Of a DNA stretch of 43,769 bases, positions 27,059-36,544 are shown piece after piece; position 1 is the first letter of the stretch, and each line of letters opens with the position of its first letter. The position numbers and the translations under genes were made by a program. Location of the stretch: assembly GCF_028598745.1 (NCBI RefSeq), contig NZ_JAQRFK010000026.1, forward strand, positions 1 to 43,769, given 5' to 3'. Source of the DNA: Xenorhabdus sp. IM139775. GTDB lineage: Bacteria; Pseudomonadota; Gammaproteobacteria; Enterobacterales; Enterobacteriaceae. The notes beneath the pieces are model-generated. The model was not told the DNA's origin. It worked only from the letters and a program-made list of their open reading frames with translations, and did no database searches.

Positions 27059-27724
27059 ATGATGTCAGACTTTGGAGTTTTAACTAAAAATATCAGGTAC
27101 TTGATGGAGGCGCAGGGGATAACCAGCGTAACAGAGCTATCTAAACGGTTGAAAATGCACCAACCAACACTACACCGGATGTTGACAGGGGAGGTAAAAG
27201 ATCCTAAATACGCCACGCTAAAAACTATCGCTGATTTTTTTAGAGTATCCCCAATCGATTTGGTTGAGTGCGATCTGCAATCCGCCCCCACTAAAATAGT
27301 CCTAGACGAACAGGGGGAACCGCATATATACCATTTCAATGACATTCCGGTGCGGGGGAACGCCCAATTAGGTGATGTCAGTCGTTGGAACAATATCGAC
27401 AGTACGGATGGGTATATCAGATGGCCGACGCATGACCCAGACGCCTACGCACTAAAATGTATAGGCAACGCCATGATCCCCAGAGTAAAAGAGGGCGAGT
27501 TCGTAATCATAGAGCCAAATCATTTGTACTCGCCGGGGGACGAGGTATTAGTTGTCACTGATACCGAGGAGGTGAGGGTTAAAACATTTCTGTTTGAACG
27601 CGAGGGCTATTGCCACCTACTATCTATCAACGAAGACCACGCCCCCGTACGCCTCCACACCTCCAAAATAGTTCGGATGCAATACGTAGCAGGAATAGCT
27701 AAAAGTTCGTTATGGCATTCTTAA
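27059..27724 (+). CDS. CI-like repressor, S24 fold with serine-to-alanine change
   Basis: 221 residues. The N-terminal HTH (ITSVTELSKRLKMHQPTLHR) binds operators. The C-terminal half is an S24/LexA-type domain: DAYALKCIGNAMIPRVKEGE and EVRVKTFLFE. The catalytic lysine is present (Lys175), but the position normally serine in GNSM is Ala138 (codon GCC, 27470-27472). Autocleavage should therefore be impaired, so induction may need another route such as an antirepressor. Followed by its own terminator. The neighbouring HTH gene and operator spacing support repressor identity. Confidence 0.88.
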   Translation: MMSDFGVLTKNIRYLMEAQGITSVTELSKRLKMHQPTLHRMLTGEVKDPKYATLKTIADFFRVSPIDLVECDLQSAPTKIVLDEQGEPHIYHFNDIPVRGNAQLGDVSRWNNIDSTDGYIRWPTHDPDAYALKCIGNAMIPRVKEGEFVIIEPNHLYSPGDEVLVVTDTEEVRVKTFLFEREGYCHLLSINEDHAPVRLHTSKIVRMQYVAGIAKSSLWHS

Positions 27725-27746
27725 CTTTAAAATCAATTAGTTAAAC

Positions 27747-27775
27747 AAGGCCACATATTTGTGGCCTTTATTTTT
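27747..27775 (+). terminator. terminator after the CI-like gene
   Basis: Perfect 8-bp stem AAGGCCAC/GTGGCCTT with a 6-base loop, then TATTTTT. Confidence 0.88.
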
Positions 27776-27797
27776 GGAAAAATTATGTGTTTTCGTA

Positions 27798-27826
27798 TTG
27801 ACCTCTCATGCAACACGGTATATAAA
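27798..27826 (+). promoter_or_regulatory. strong sigma70 promoter of the rightward early operon
   Basis: TTGACC (27798-27803), a 17-base spacer and TATAAA (27821-27826). It sits past the CI terminator and drives the leader and replication genes. No copy of the switch operators is evident on it, so its control during lysogeny is unclear. Confidence 0.75.
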
Positions 27827-27867
27827 TACATTATCGAATTAAAAATACAGTTTTGCATTAGCGCAGT

Positions 27868-27879
27868 TGCTCTTTAACA
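27868..27879 (+). promoter_or_regulatory. rrn-type boxA in the early leader
   Basis: TGCTCTTTAACA is identical to the E. coli rrn boxA, the NusB/S10 binding RNA motif used for antitermination. It lies about 35 bases after the predicted transcription start. Confidence 0.7.
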
Positions 27880-27903
27880 ATCTAGAAAGTCGGAACAGCA
27901 CAC

Positions 27904-28015
27904 TACCTACTGTTTAGACCCCTACGCATCAAATGCGACGTACCATCGGGCGCGATCCGGTCGATGGGAAGGTTAACCCCCGAAATGGGCGCGAACGGGC
28001 AACACTGGCAGTAGG
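27904..28015 (+). ncRNA. candidate structured leader RNA
   Basis: A closing helix CCTACTG/CAGTAGG (27906-27912 with 28009-28015) encloses hairpins CGCAT/ATGCG (27925-27937), CCATCG/CGATGG (27943-27967) and a C-rich/G-rich arm around 27977-27999. All helices are perfect matches, which argues for selection. No ORF covers it. Placement in a phage early leader recalls the c4/CI-type antisense RNAs of P1 and P4, but I cannot assign it to that family by eye. Confidence 0.5.
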
Positions 28016-28070
28016 GAGCGTGCGAGCGCAAAACCCAACTAAGAGGAGGAACAAGCATTAAATAGAGCGA

Positions 28071-28131
28071 CTAATTACAGCTCATTAAATTAGGGGGCTG
28101 TGGTGAGTTAATAATTATAGCGAGGTATTAA
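28071..28131 (+). repeat. repeated 5' leader element, copy A
   Basis: ACTAATTA, CAGCTCATT, GGGCTGTGGTGAGT and AATTATAGCGAGG recur, in order and at near-equal spacing, before the gene at 28483. CAGC/GCTG and CTCA/TGAG can pair. It ends in the RBS GAGG. Confidence 0.6.
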
Positions 28132-28431
28132 ATGACGGATATCGAACGAATTGATTCAATGATCGCAATGCTGCGAAAACTGAAAACAGATTTACTGAAA
28201 CTCAATAAACTGAGTGAAATAGATTATCGAGGTCTGACACCTAAACAGGCACAAAAACGAACGACAGATGCCGATTGGATTGCTATGGATAATATCAAAA
28301 GGCGGCATGAATTACATGCTCTGGCAGTGGAGCTGGGTTTTGCCGAGCGTCGTGATAATTATGATGCAATCGAGTTAGCGGATAGCTGGCATCGGTATAA
28401 ATATAAACCGAGAGAGCCGCACACTAATTAA
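28132..28431 (+). CDS. hypothetical early phage protein
   Basis: 99 residues, helical and charged, no recognised domain. It starts with MTDIERIDSMIAMLRKLKTD and ends YKPREPHTN. The leader element before it is shared with the next gene, so the two are probably co-regulated at RNA level. First gene of the rightward operon. Confidence 0.72.
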   Translation: MTDIERIDSMIAMLRKLKTDLLKLNKLSEIDYRGLTPKQAQKRTTDADWIAMDNIKRRHELHALAVELGFAERRDNYDAIELADSWHRYKYKPREPHTN

Positions 28432-28482
28432 CTCCAGCTCATTTCCGAGTGGGCTGTGGTGAGTAATTACAGAGAGGCGAAT
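28422..28482 (+). repeat. repeated 5' leader element, copy B
   Basis: Second copy of the element at 28071: ACTAATTA, CAGCTCATT, GGGCTGTGGTGAGT and AATTACAGAGAGG. It overlaps the stop of the preceding gene and ends at the ATG at 28483. Confidence 0.6.
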
Positions 28483-28803
28483 ATGGCATTAGATCACGGT
28501 GTATTAAACGTCCCGCTACATAAACGCGGGAATATCGATAGGGAAATCGATAAATGGAAAAACGAACAGGTAGCGGAGAAACGACAGCGGTTGGATGAGA
28601 TTAACTATCAACGCGAACAGGAACGGAAAAACGCCGAGCAATTATTTAAATTGGTTGATAGAAATTTAATGAAAAACGCGGCTAAACGAGTTGGAATGAG
28701 CCTGCCTGATTATCGTCTGGAATTAAAAATAATGGTGCAATACAGACCGAAACAGGCCGAGAAAATATTGGCGAAATTAACTCGCCCGGAAAATAACACC
28801 TAA
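28483..28803 (+). CDS. hypothetical early phage protein, charged helical
   Basis: 106 residues from ATG at 28483, chosen because GAGAGG lies eight bases upstream; a GTG at 28456 lies inside the leader element. Strongly helical and charged (EKRQRLDEINYQREQERKNA), ending MVQYRPKQAEKILAKL. No family recognised; nucleic-acid binding is conceivable only from charge. Confidence 0.72.
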   Translation: MALDHGVLNVPLHKRGNIDREIDKWKNEQVAEKRQRLDEINYQREQERKNAEQLFKLVDRNLMKNAAKRVGMSLPDYRLELKIMVQYRPKQAEKILAKLTRPENNT

Positions 28804-28825
28804 TTTAGGGGCGTCCCGCACGCCC

Positions 28826-28893
28826 TATCAAAAAGCACATCCATTCGCTACCACACCCCCGCCAAAACTGGCCGGAGGGTGTGCTTTTTGATA
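28826..28893 (+). terminator. nested palindrome with terminator-like core
   Basis: The outer arms are a perfect 14-bp inverted repeat (28826-28839 and 28880-28893). Inside, ACACCC (28853-28858) can pair with GGGTGT (28877-28882) around a CCGCCA/TGGCCGG arm, followed by GCTTTTTG. The inner terminator and the outer stem share the same right-arm bases, so the two folds compete in part. Confidence 0.55.
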
Positions 28894-28915
28894 CGCAAAA
28901 TGAGGAGTTCCGGCA

Positions 28916-29047
28916 GTGAAACCCAAAGTAATTCCCGTGGATAAGTACCCGATAAGCAACTCCGTTCGCCGTCTGCGCTGGCTACGGAAATGTGATGAAC
29001 TCAAGCGCAGCCCTAACACCCAATTCCCAATTACCCTGTATTCATAG
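28916..29047 (+). CDS. small basic protein, GTG start
   Basis: 43 residues from GTG, with GAGGAG eight bases upstream. Sequence begins MKPKVIPVDKYPISNS and has a basic centre (VRRLRWLRKCDELKR). It lies between the nested palindrome and the Glu-Pro repeat gene. No family recognised; the RBS, spacing and lack of another gene here are the support. Confidence 0.5.
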   Translation: MKPKVIPVDKYPISNSVRRLRWLRKCDELKRSPNTQFPITLYS

Positions 29048-29051
29048 ATAG

Positions 29052-29846
<795 letters not shown>

Positions 29847-29848
29847 CC

Positions 29849-31129
29849 ATGTCGGAGGTACACGCAAAACTCTCGCCCTCATCTGCCCATCGTTGGTTGC
29901 GTTGCACAGGCAGCCTCGCGATGGAAATAGGCCAGCCTAACACTGAATCACCGTTCGCGATTGAAGGCACCGCAGCCCATGCGCTGGCCGAAACTGTGCT
30001 GAACAACCGCCAGAATTCTACGTTCCTCGGTGAACCCGTTACATTAGGGCAAAACACCGCCGATTATTTAGGGCAGCACATATTGCTCAAACCCAACACA
30101 CCACAGGTTAATGACGAAATGGTGGAGACGGTGGGTCAGTATGTCGAGACGGTCTGGGGGCTGGCTCAGGGTAACGAGCTATTGATCGAACAGCGCGTTG
30201 ATTTTTCTGATGTGATTGGCGTTGAAAACTCGTTCGGTACTGCTGATGCCATCATCATTAACGGCGGTGAACTGCAAGTTCACGACCTGAAATACGGGCG
30301 CGGCGTGCGGGTCGATGCTGAGAAAAATGAACAACTCATGTTGTACGCGCTGGGTGCTCTCGACCAATTCGATATGCTGTACGAGTTCGAAACGGTACGG
30401 TTGTTCATCCACCAGCCCCGATTGAATCACGTTTCAGAATGGGCGCTGGGTGTCGATGAACTGCGCCAGTTCGGAGAAAGAGCCAAAGACGCCGCCGCAT
30501 CAGTTATTGTCACATTCAACATCGCCCAGTGTGAGGGGGTGGACACGCTGCCGCCTGATACGTTCACACCGGGTGAAAAGCAGTGCCGATTTTGCAAGGC
30601 CAAGGCGGATTGCCCCGCGCTGTCCGCCCACGTTTGGAGCGTTATCGCAGAGGATTTTGACGACCTGACGCAACCGTTAGAGCCTCCGGCAGTGGAGGAA
30701 CAAGTTCCACACTACGACAACCAAACCCTCGCGGCTAAATACGCACAGGTTGATTTTATAGAAAGCTGGTGCAAAGCGGTTCGGGGGCGTGTCAACGATG
30801 AGCTCAACGCGGGTCACCCTATCCCCGGATTTAAATTGGTCGGGGGTAAACAGGGTAACCGGTCATGGGGTGTTGAGGCCGACGCCGAATCTATGCTAAA
30901 GGGGTTCAAACTCAAACAAGACAAAATCTACATCAAAAAACTCATTAGCCCTACCCAAGCGGAAAAAGTGCTCAAAAAAGAGTACCCGAAAAAGTGGGCC
31001 AAACTGGAATCACTGATTACTCGACCTGACGGTAAACCTACCGTCGTACAGGAATCTGATCCCCGTCCAGCACTGGACGTTAATCCTATCAATGATTTTG
31101 ACGACATATCTGATGGTATGTTCTCGTAA
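29849..31129 (+). CDS. DUF2800 nuclease (RecB/Cas4-like)
   Basis: 426 residues. The N-terminus ([20 protein letters not shown]) supplies one Cys, and [14 protein letters not shown] near 246-259 three more, the layout of an iron-sulphur RecB-type nuclease. Catalytic residues appear in [23 protein letters not shown] (130-152; Asp and Lys). Such genes sit with DUF2815, PolA and SNF2 genes in phage replication modules and probably act as 5' exonuclease in recombination. Confidence 0.85.
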   Translation: MSEVHAKLSPSSAHRWLRCTGSLAMEIGQPNTESPFAIEGTAAHALAETVLNNRQNSTFLGEPVTLGQNTADYLGQHILLKPNTPQVNDEMVETVGQYVETVWGLAQGNELLIEQRVDFSDVIGVENSFGTADAIIINGGELQVHDLKYGRGVRVDAEKNEQLMLYALGALDQFDMLYEFETVRLFIHQPRLNHVSEWALGVDELRQFGERAKDAAASVIVTFNIAQCEGVDTLPPDTFTPGEKQCRFCKAKADCPALSAHVWSVIAEDFDDLTQPLEPPAVEEQVPHYDNQTLAAKYAQVDFIESWCKAVRGRVNDELNAGHPIPGFKLVGGKQGNRSWGVEADAESMLKGFKLKQDKIYIKKLISPTQAEKVLKKEYPKKWAKLESLITRPDGKPTVVQESDPRPALDVNPINDFDDISDGMFS

Positions 31130-31151
31130 TAACCTCTAAAGAGATAACAAA

Positions 31152-31709
31152 ATGAAAGTTAGTTTAAAACAAGTGCGTCTGGCATTCCCTGATTTATTTG
31201 AAGCGACCCAAGTTAATGGTCAGGGCGATTTTAAATTTCGCTCCACGTTTCTAATTCCAAAAGAGCGCAAAGATGTAATTGCTGAAATTGAAGCCGCGAT
31301 CAAAAAAGTGGCCACGGAAAAATGGGGTGCTAAAGCGGAGGGTATTATTAAAAGTATCCGAGGGAACAACATGCGATTTAATTTCCGTGATGGTGATGAT
31401 AAACCAGATTACGACGGTTACGCCGGCAATATGTATATTTCCGCCAGTAACAAATCCCGTCCATTGGTTATTGATCGCGACCGTTCGCCACTCGCGGCTC
31501 AGGACGGTAAACCGTATTCTGGCTGCTATGTTAATGCCACTATCAGTATTTTCGCCTATGAAAATAACGGTAAAGGAATATCAGCCTCGCTCTCAGGGGT
31601 TCAGTTCTTCCGCGACGGTGACGCATTCGCAGGTGGCGGCGTAGCCTCGGTAGATGATTTTGACGATATCAGCGAAGGGGCTGATGCAGAGGCCGACGTT
31701 TTTAATTAA
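31152..31709 (+). CDS. DUF2815 protein, ssDNA-binding-like
   Basis: 185 residues. The N-terminal FPDLFEATQVNGQGDFKFRST and the motif SGCYVNATISIFAYENNGKG belong to the DUF2815 family, regarded as an OB-fold single-stranded-DNA-binding protein partner of the DUF2800 nuclease. The acidic C-terminal tail (DDFDDISEGADAEADVFN) is like that of SSB proteins; the nuclease ends with a similar DDFDDIS-type tail. It is followed by a terminator. Confidence 0.85.
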   Translation: MKVSLKQVRLAFPDLFEATQVNGQGDFKFRSTFLIPKERKDVIAEIEAAIKKVATEKWGAKAEGIIKSIRGNNMRFNFRDGDDKPDYDGYAGNMYISASNKSRPLVIDRDRSPLAAQDGKPYSGCYVNATISIFAYENNGKGISASLSGVQFFRDGDAFAGGGVASVDDFDDISEGADAEADVFN

Positions 31710-31718
31710 ATATTTTTA

Positions 31719-31745
31719 TGCCCCGCTTCGGGCGGGGTATTTATC
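31719..31745 (+). terminator. terminator-like hairpin after DUF2815 gene
   Basis: CCCCGC/GCGGGG with a small loop, then TATTTAT. The T tract is weak, so it may be partial or serve as a pause. Confidence 0.6.
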
Positions 31746-31776
31746 AGGATAAAAAACCATGACACAGAAAATAGAA

Positions 31777-32529
31777 TTATTCAGGTGCATTTATATAACG
31801 GAGAATCTCCGCCGAAAGATGCGGGTCTAGGGCTAACACCTCTCTCAGTAGATCTAGGGTTTTCCTGCATACTAAACTAGGTTGTTTAGCTAATTCTTTC
31901 GGGTCTTCAATATAGTAATCTTCTCCATATTTTCCGATTAATTTATCATTAATGATGGATAATGCTTCTTCGACTTGTTCGGCGGGTAATCTATTAACTT
32001 TATCACCGCGAGCTATTGAATCAGCAATGCTATTCAAATAATTTGTCTTTTTTTCTATCCCTTTAATATCATCTTTTAATTTAAATGCATCGAGATCACC
32101 TATCACACCGGGATATACGGTGTTGAAACACTGGACACCAGTAGGATCATTTTTTAATAAGATACTAAAGGAGTTAATGAAATGCCTACCGTATTTGTTT
32201 ACAGCTTCATCAGAAGCGGAGTTTAATAAACTCCCTATCTTGCTATCAAACCATACATTAAGAGATGATAGGACTTTTAATATAAATTCATTTTGAATCT
32301 CCTTATTCTCCGTATAAGGCATAGATTTTATCTCTTTATATAAACTCTCAAACTTTTCCGGATCAATTTTGTTTATTGCCTCAAACATTGGATACATTTT
32401 TAATACTTTTTCCCGTGTAGGAATGATGTTTTCTTTATCTTTTGCATAACCATAACCCACAGCAAAAAAGACAACCATAACAATAATGGCAATCACGAAT
32501 TTCTTAATATTAATTGCGGAGCTTCCCAT
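31777..32529 (-). CDS. membrane-anchored protein, reverse-oriented cargo gene
   Basis: 250 residues with one N-terminal membrane helix (about 9-28, [20 protein letters not shown]) and a soluble helical remainder, probably periplasmic. No family recognised. It opposes the operon it sits in, is clearly A/T-rich compared with neighbours, and has its own RBS (GAGG). This is the usual picture of a moron gene expressed in the lysogen, for example for superinfection exclusion, but the function is not shown. Its promoter would have to overlap the start of the polymerase gene. Confidence 0.78.
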   Translation of the reverse strand: MGSSAINIKKFVIAIIVMVVFFAVGYGYAKDKENIIPTREKVLKMYPMFEAINKIDPEKFESLYKEIKSMPYTENKEIQNEFILKVLSSLNVWFDSKIGSLLNSASDEAVNKYGRHFINSFSILLKNDPTGVQCFNTVYPGVIGDLDAFKLKDDIKGIEKKTNYLNSIADSIARGDKVNRLPAEQVEEALSIINDKLIGKYGEDYYIEDPKELAKQPSLVCRKTLDLLREVLALDPHLSAEILRYINAPE

Positions 32530-32559
32530 ATATTCCTCACCAATTTAAAACAAACTACT

Positions 32560-34626
32560 ATGAATAAAACAATTCTCTGGCTCGACCTTGAGACCTACTG
32601 TGAGACGCCGATTAAAAACGGCACTCACGCCTACGCCGAACATGCCGAAATTATGCTATTTGCATGGGCGGTTAACAATAACCCTGTTCAGGTATGGGAT
32701 GTTACCAGTGGTGCGCCCATGCCCGTCGAACTGTATCAAATGTTACAAGATCCGAACGCTATTCTATTCGCCCATAACAGCCACTTTGACCGTACCGTTC
32801 TGCGCCATGACATGCCGACGTTGCATTTGGATATTGGACGCTGGCGTGACACGATGGTGCAGGCATTAGCTCACGGTTTACCGGGGGCACTGGGTGCGTT
32901 GTGTGAGGTATTGGGCATTCCGGCGGACAAAGCGAAAGACAAGGAGGGCAAGTCGTTGATCCAGTTATTCTGTAAACCCAGACCTAAAAACGTCGCCATT
33001 CGCCGCGCCACCAGTAAAACCCATCCCACAGAGTGGCAGCGATTCGTCACGTATGCCGGGCTGGATATCGAGGCCATGCGCGAGGTGCATAAACGCCTGC
33101 CCAAATGGAATTATCAGGGCAATGAATTAGCGCTCTGGCACCGTGACCAACAAATTAATGATCGCGGTGTGCGCATGGATATGGAGCTGGCAATAGCCGC
33201 CATCGATGCCGTGGAACAGGAACAGAAACGGCTGGCAAAACGCACGCAGAAACTGACCGACGGTGGTGTACAGGCAGCTACCCAGCGTGACGCAATGCTA
33301 CGACATATTACCGCCGCGTTCGGTGTTGAACTGCCCGATATGCAAAAAAGTACCTTGGAACGCCGGATCGCCGATCCTGATATTCCCGTTGCATTGCGGG
33401 AATTGCTGACCATCCGCCTACAGGCCAGTACCACCAGTACCAGCAAGTACAAGGCATTGATGAATGGCATTAGCGCAGATAACCGCTTACGCGGTACACT
33501 CCAATTTTGCGGGGCGTCACGTACAGGACGCTGGGCAGGACGCCTATTCCAACCGCAAAATCTCCCTAGGGCTACTCTAAGTCAGGCCACGATTGATACC
33601 GGTATTGAGGCGTTGAAAACGGACTGTGCGGATCTGTTATTCGATAACATCATGGAGTTAACCAGCTCCGCTATCCGCGGCGCTATCATCGCTCCACCCG
33701 GTCAAAAACTGGTAGCCACGGATTTGTCCAACATCGAAGGGCGAATGCTCGCATGGCTGGCGGGGGAGCACTGGAAATTACGGGCGTTTAGCGACTATGA
33801 CAACGGCATAGGCCACGACCTCTATAAACTGGCCTATGCCCGCGCGTTCAATATCAAACCCGATGAAGTGACGAAAGATCAGCGCCAAATCGGTAAAGTG
33901 ATGGAATTGGGATTAGGGTACGGGGGCGGTGTCTCTGCGTTTCTGACATTTGCCATGACCTACGGCATGGATCTGGATGAACTCGCCGACGCCGCGTTAC
34001 CGAACATTCCCGCCCCTGTTCAGCGGGATGCCCGGCGCTGGTACACGGAATCGGTCAAAAAGCAAAACACGTATGGCCTGAGCGAATGGGTGTTTATTAC
34101 CTGCGATTCACTTAAACGTATGTGGCGCAATGCCCACACCGCAACCGTGCCGTTCTGGTATGAGCTGGAAGAGGCGGTAAGGCGTGCTATCAGCGCACCC
34201 GGTACAACTATTCTTTGCCGTAAACTGCGTATCCGCCGCGATGGCGCTTGGCTCAGGGCGGTACTACCGTCGGGGCGTGCCGTGTGCTACCCCTCGCCTC
34301 GTCTGGATGACGGGCAGATCAGTTACATGGGTACGAACCCCTACAGCCGCAAATGGCAACGGCTCAAAACCTACGGCGGGAAACTGGTCGAAAACGTCAC
34401 CCAAGCCGCCGCCCGCGATGTGCTGGCGGGCAACATGCCACGCATTGAAGCCGCCGGCTATGACATTGTACTGACCGTACACGATGAGGTTTTGACCGAG
34501 GCACCAGACACGTTGGGTTACTCCCATGAACATCTCAGCACCCTACTCGCCACTAACCCCGACTGGGCACCGGATTTACCTCTGAGCGCTGGCGGGTTTG
34601 AGGCGTACCGATATAAGAAGAGTTGA
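32560..34626 (+). CDS. DNA polymerase, family A with 3'-5' exonuclease domain
   Basis: 688 residues. The exonuclease domain starts at once with [13 protein letters not shown] (Asp9, Glu11). Polymerase motif A is [18 protein letters not shown] near 385, motif [19 protein letters not shown] near 437, and motif [14 protein letters not shown] near 640. It is the replicative polymerase of the phage. No good Shine-Dalgarno is visible before the ATG, perhaps because the cargo gene next door separated it from its original leader. Confidence 0.93.
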   Translation: MNKTILWLDLETYCETPIKNGTHAYAEHAEIMLFAWAVNNNPVQVWDVTSGAPMPVELYQMLQDPNAILFAHNSHFDRTVLRHDMPTLHLDIGRWRDTMVQALAHGLPGALGALCEVLGIPADKAKDKEGKSLIQLFCKPRPKNVAIRRATSKTHPTEWQRFVTYAGLDIEAMREVHKRLPKWNYQGNELALWHRDQQINDRGVRMDMELAIAAIDAVEQEQKRLAKRTQKLTDGGVQAATQRDAMLRHITAAFGVELPDMQKSTLERRIADPDIPVALRELLTIRLQASTTSTSKYKALMNGISADNRLRGTLQFCGASRTGRWAGRLFQPQNLPRATLSQATIDTGIEALKTDCADLLFDNIMELTSSAIRGAIIAPPGQKLVATDLSNIEGRMLAWLAGEHWKLRAFSDYDNGIGHDLYKLAYARAFNIKPDEVTKDQRQIGKVMELGLGYGGGVSAFLTFAMTYGMDLDELADAALPNIPAPVQRDARRWYTESVKKQNTYGLSEWVFITCDSLKRMWRNAHTATVPFWYELEEAVRRAISAPGTTILCRKLRIRRDGAWLRAVLPSGRAVCYPSPRLDDGQISYMGTNPYSRKWQRLKTYGGKLVENVTQAAARDVLAGNMPRIEAAGYDIVLTVHDEVLTEAPDTLGYSHEHLSTLLATNPDWAPDLPLSAGGFEAYRYKKS

Positions 34627-34629
34627 ATT

Positions 34630-34872
34630 ATGTCATTTAAATACCGAGACAGCCCGTTATATTTTCGGGCAGCGCGGGAGGCTGCGCAAATTGAACGCGA
34701 AGGCGATTATTTACAGGCATCAAAAGTCTGGAATAAAGCGGCCCGCCATTCACGCAATACGTTAAATATTGAGTGGGCAGAAAATCGTTCTGATTTTTGT
34801 TTAAAACAACGTGAACGGAATAAAAATAATGAAAATACGCGAGGACGTGATCGAACGGCATCTGGTCAATGA
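34630..34872 (+). CDS. ANR-family protein
   Basis: 80 residues. YFRAAREAAQIEREGDYLQA and SKVWNKAARHSRNTLN, with WAENRSDFCLKQ, fit the ANR family, small proteins first described as AggR-activated negative regulators of AraC-type activators and common in phages of Proteus and relatives. It may alter host gene control. It overlaps the VRR-NUC gene at its 3' end. Confidence 0.72.
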   Translation: MSFKYRDSPLYFRAAREAAQIEREGDYLQASKVWNKAARHSRNTLNIEWAENRSDFCLKQRERNKNNENTRGRDRTASGQ

Positions 34873-35098
34873 AGTGAAAAAATTAGGCGGTATCGCCTAT
34901 AAGTTCGTTTCCCCCGGTCGCCGGGGTGTACCCGACCGCGTTGTCGTTTTACCCAACGGGCGTGTGGTGTTTGTTGAGTGTAAAGCACCGGGCGAAAAGC
35001 CCCGCCCTGACCAATTACGGGAACATGAACGGCTCAGGGCACTGGGGCAAACAGTGGTTGTTCTGGATAGCCAAAATGTGGAGGCAATCGTTGAATAA
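34829..35098 (+). CDS. VRR-NUC domain nuclease
   Basis: 89 residues from ATG at 34829. The compact VRR-NUC motif is complete: GRRGVPDRVVVLPNGRVVF, VECKAPGEKPRPDQ. The catalytic Asp, Glu and Lys (PD...ExK) are present. It probably cleaves branched DNA, as the single-domain phage enzymes do. It overlaps the methyltransferase start. Confidence 0.88.
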   Translation: MKIREDVIERHLVNEVKKLGGIAYKFVSPGRRGVPDRVVVLPNGRVVFVECKAPGEKPRPDQLREHERLRALGQTVVVLDSQNVEAIVE

Positions 35099-35561
35099 AC
35101 CCATTCTCGATATGTGCTGCGGCTCCCGAATGTTCTATTTTGATAAATCCAATCCCGATGTTTTATTTTGTGACATTCGCAGAGAGCAACATATTTTATG
35201 TGATGGCAGGGAGTTAAATATTAATCCAGATTTAATAGCCGACTTTAGAAACCTGCCATTCGAAAATGAGTCGTTTAATTTAGTGATATTCGACCCGCCG
35301 CATTTAATTCGTGCGGGTGAAAATGGCTGGCAACGTAAGAAATACGGAGCATTGAATAAAGCGACATGGCGCGATGATTTATCACGGGGATTCAAAGAGG
35401 CATTTCGGGTATTGCAACCAGAACGAATATTAATTTTCAAATGGAATGAAACCCAAATTAAAACCAGTGAAATATTGGCATTGACAGATATTAAACCGGT
35501 TATTGGGCATCCGTCAGGTAAACGCGGATATACACATTGGATGACATTTTATAAGAGGTAA
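35091..35561 (+). CDS. class I SAM-dependent methyltransferase
   Basis: 156 residues from TTG at 35091, chosen because GGAGG lies seven bases upstream and the TTG overlaps the VRR-NUC stop. LDMCCGSRMFYFDK is the SAM-binding motif I, IADFRNLPFENESFN motif II, and LVIFDPPHLIR resembles the DPPY catalytic motif of N6-adenine/N4-cytosine methyltransferases. DNA is the probable substrate; target unknown. Confidence 0.8.
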   Translation: MNKPILDMCCGSRMFYFDKSNPDVLFCDIRREQHILCDGRELNINPDLIADFRNLPFENESFNLVIFDPPHLIRAGENGWQRKKYGALNKATWRDDLSRGFKEAFRVLQPERILIFKWNETQIKTSEILALTDIKPVIGHPSGKRGYTHWMTFYKR

Positions 35562-35566
35562 AAATA

Positions 35567-36374
35567 ATGATCGCTATGTCATATGGGGGGGGGTACAAAT
35601 TCAGTTGCGTTATTAATCGGGTTATTAGAAATAGGTTTAATGCCAGATTTAATAACATTCGCGGATACCGGTTGCGAAAAACCTCACACCTACGCGTACC
35701 TCTCCGTAATAAATAATTGGTTACTGGCAAATGGTGGGCCGCAAATTACCGTTTGCAAAAAAGTATTTCGACGGGGGCGAACTAAAGCGGAGTGGGTATA
35801 TGAGGAAAAGGATTTGTATACCTACTATTGCGAACGAAATATGTTACCCGCCGTCGCCTACGGTTTTAAAAATTGCAGTCAAAAATTTAAACTCGAACCG
35901 CAAGAAAAGGAATGGAATAACCACCCTCTGTGCAAAGCTACATGGGCGCGTGGTGAACGGGTCATCATGCTGGTCGGTTACGATTTTGACGAAGAGCAAC
36001 GAGTACTCAACGCCCGTCGTAGCCTGGCTAATGATGCGGTTCTGTCCAAGAAATTTCAGTACGAATACCCGTTGTATGATTGGGAATGGGGCAGAGACGC
36101 TTGTATAGACGCCATTCAACGCGCAGGACTCCCCCGACCGGGTAAAAGCGCTTGCTGGTGTTGCCCCTACACGAAAAAGCCAGAGCTTTTACGCCTCCAA
36201 CAAGACCACCCTGAACTTGTAGAAAAAGCGCTTGTAATGGAGCAGTCCGCCGATCTGAAACAAATAAAAGGGATTGGCCGGCGCTGGAATTGGGGCGATT
36301 TTTTAACAAACCCTGACGGCTACCGTATGGACGATACCGATCACGATATGCCGTGCGGTTGCTATGACGGGTAA
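35567..36374 (+). pseudogene. PP-loop/PAPS-reductase-like gene with a G9 tract at the start
   Basis: From ATG at 35583 the frame gives 263 residues (GGGTNSVALLIGLLEI; ADTGCEKPHTYAYL; ACWCCPYTKK; PCGCYDG), a phage PAPS-reductase-like ATP pyrophosphatase with Cys pairs. The ATG with proper RBS (AGAGG) is at 35567, MIAMSYGGG, but the nine G bases at 35585-35593 put it out of frame, giving a 49-residue dead product ending at 35716. Eight Gs would restore the family N-terminus SYGGGTNS. It may be phase-variable, mutated, or a sequencing error. Confidence 0.75.
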
Positions 36375-36380
36375 ATAAAA

Positions 36381-36533
36381 ATGAACAATATACGCCGTTT
36401 TTATTTATGGCGATGGGTTTGGTTGCAGGTTTGGAATTTCAGCGAATGGAGCGGAATAGGTTTAGGTCGATTTGCTCCGAGGGTATTTCATCAAATGATT
36501 GGTTATCATTTCCCTGCCAAGAAAATTAAATGA
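36381..36533 (+). CDS. small Trp/Arg-rich phage protein
   Basis: 50 residues starting ATG at 36381. Sequence opens MNNIRRFYLWRWVWLQVW and continues with EWSGIGLGRFAPRVF. The stop overlaps the RBS of the next gene. It fits an operon of tightly packed small genes; no function recognised. Support is from spacing and unusual, non-random composition. Confidence 0.5.
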   Translation: MNNIRRFYLWRWVWLQVWNFSEWSGIGLGRFAPRVFHQMIGYHFPAKKIK

Positions 36534-36544
36534 GGAAAACATTT

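Noticed and set aside
28042-28056. AGGAGG followed by ATT-AAA-TAG, possible leader peptide
   Set aside because: ATT is a very rare start and the ORF would have two codons; noted only as an orphan Shine-Dalgarno in the leader.
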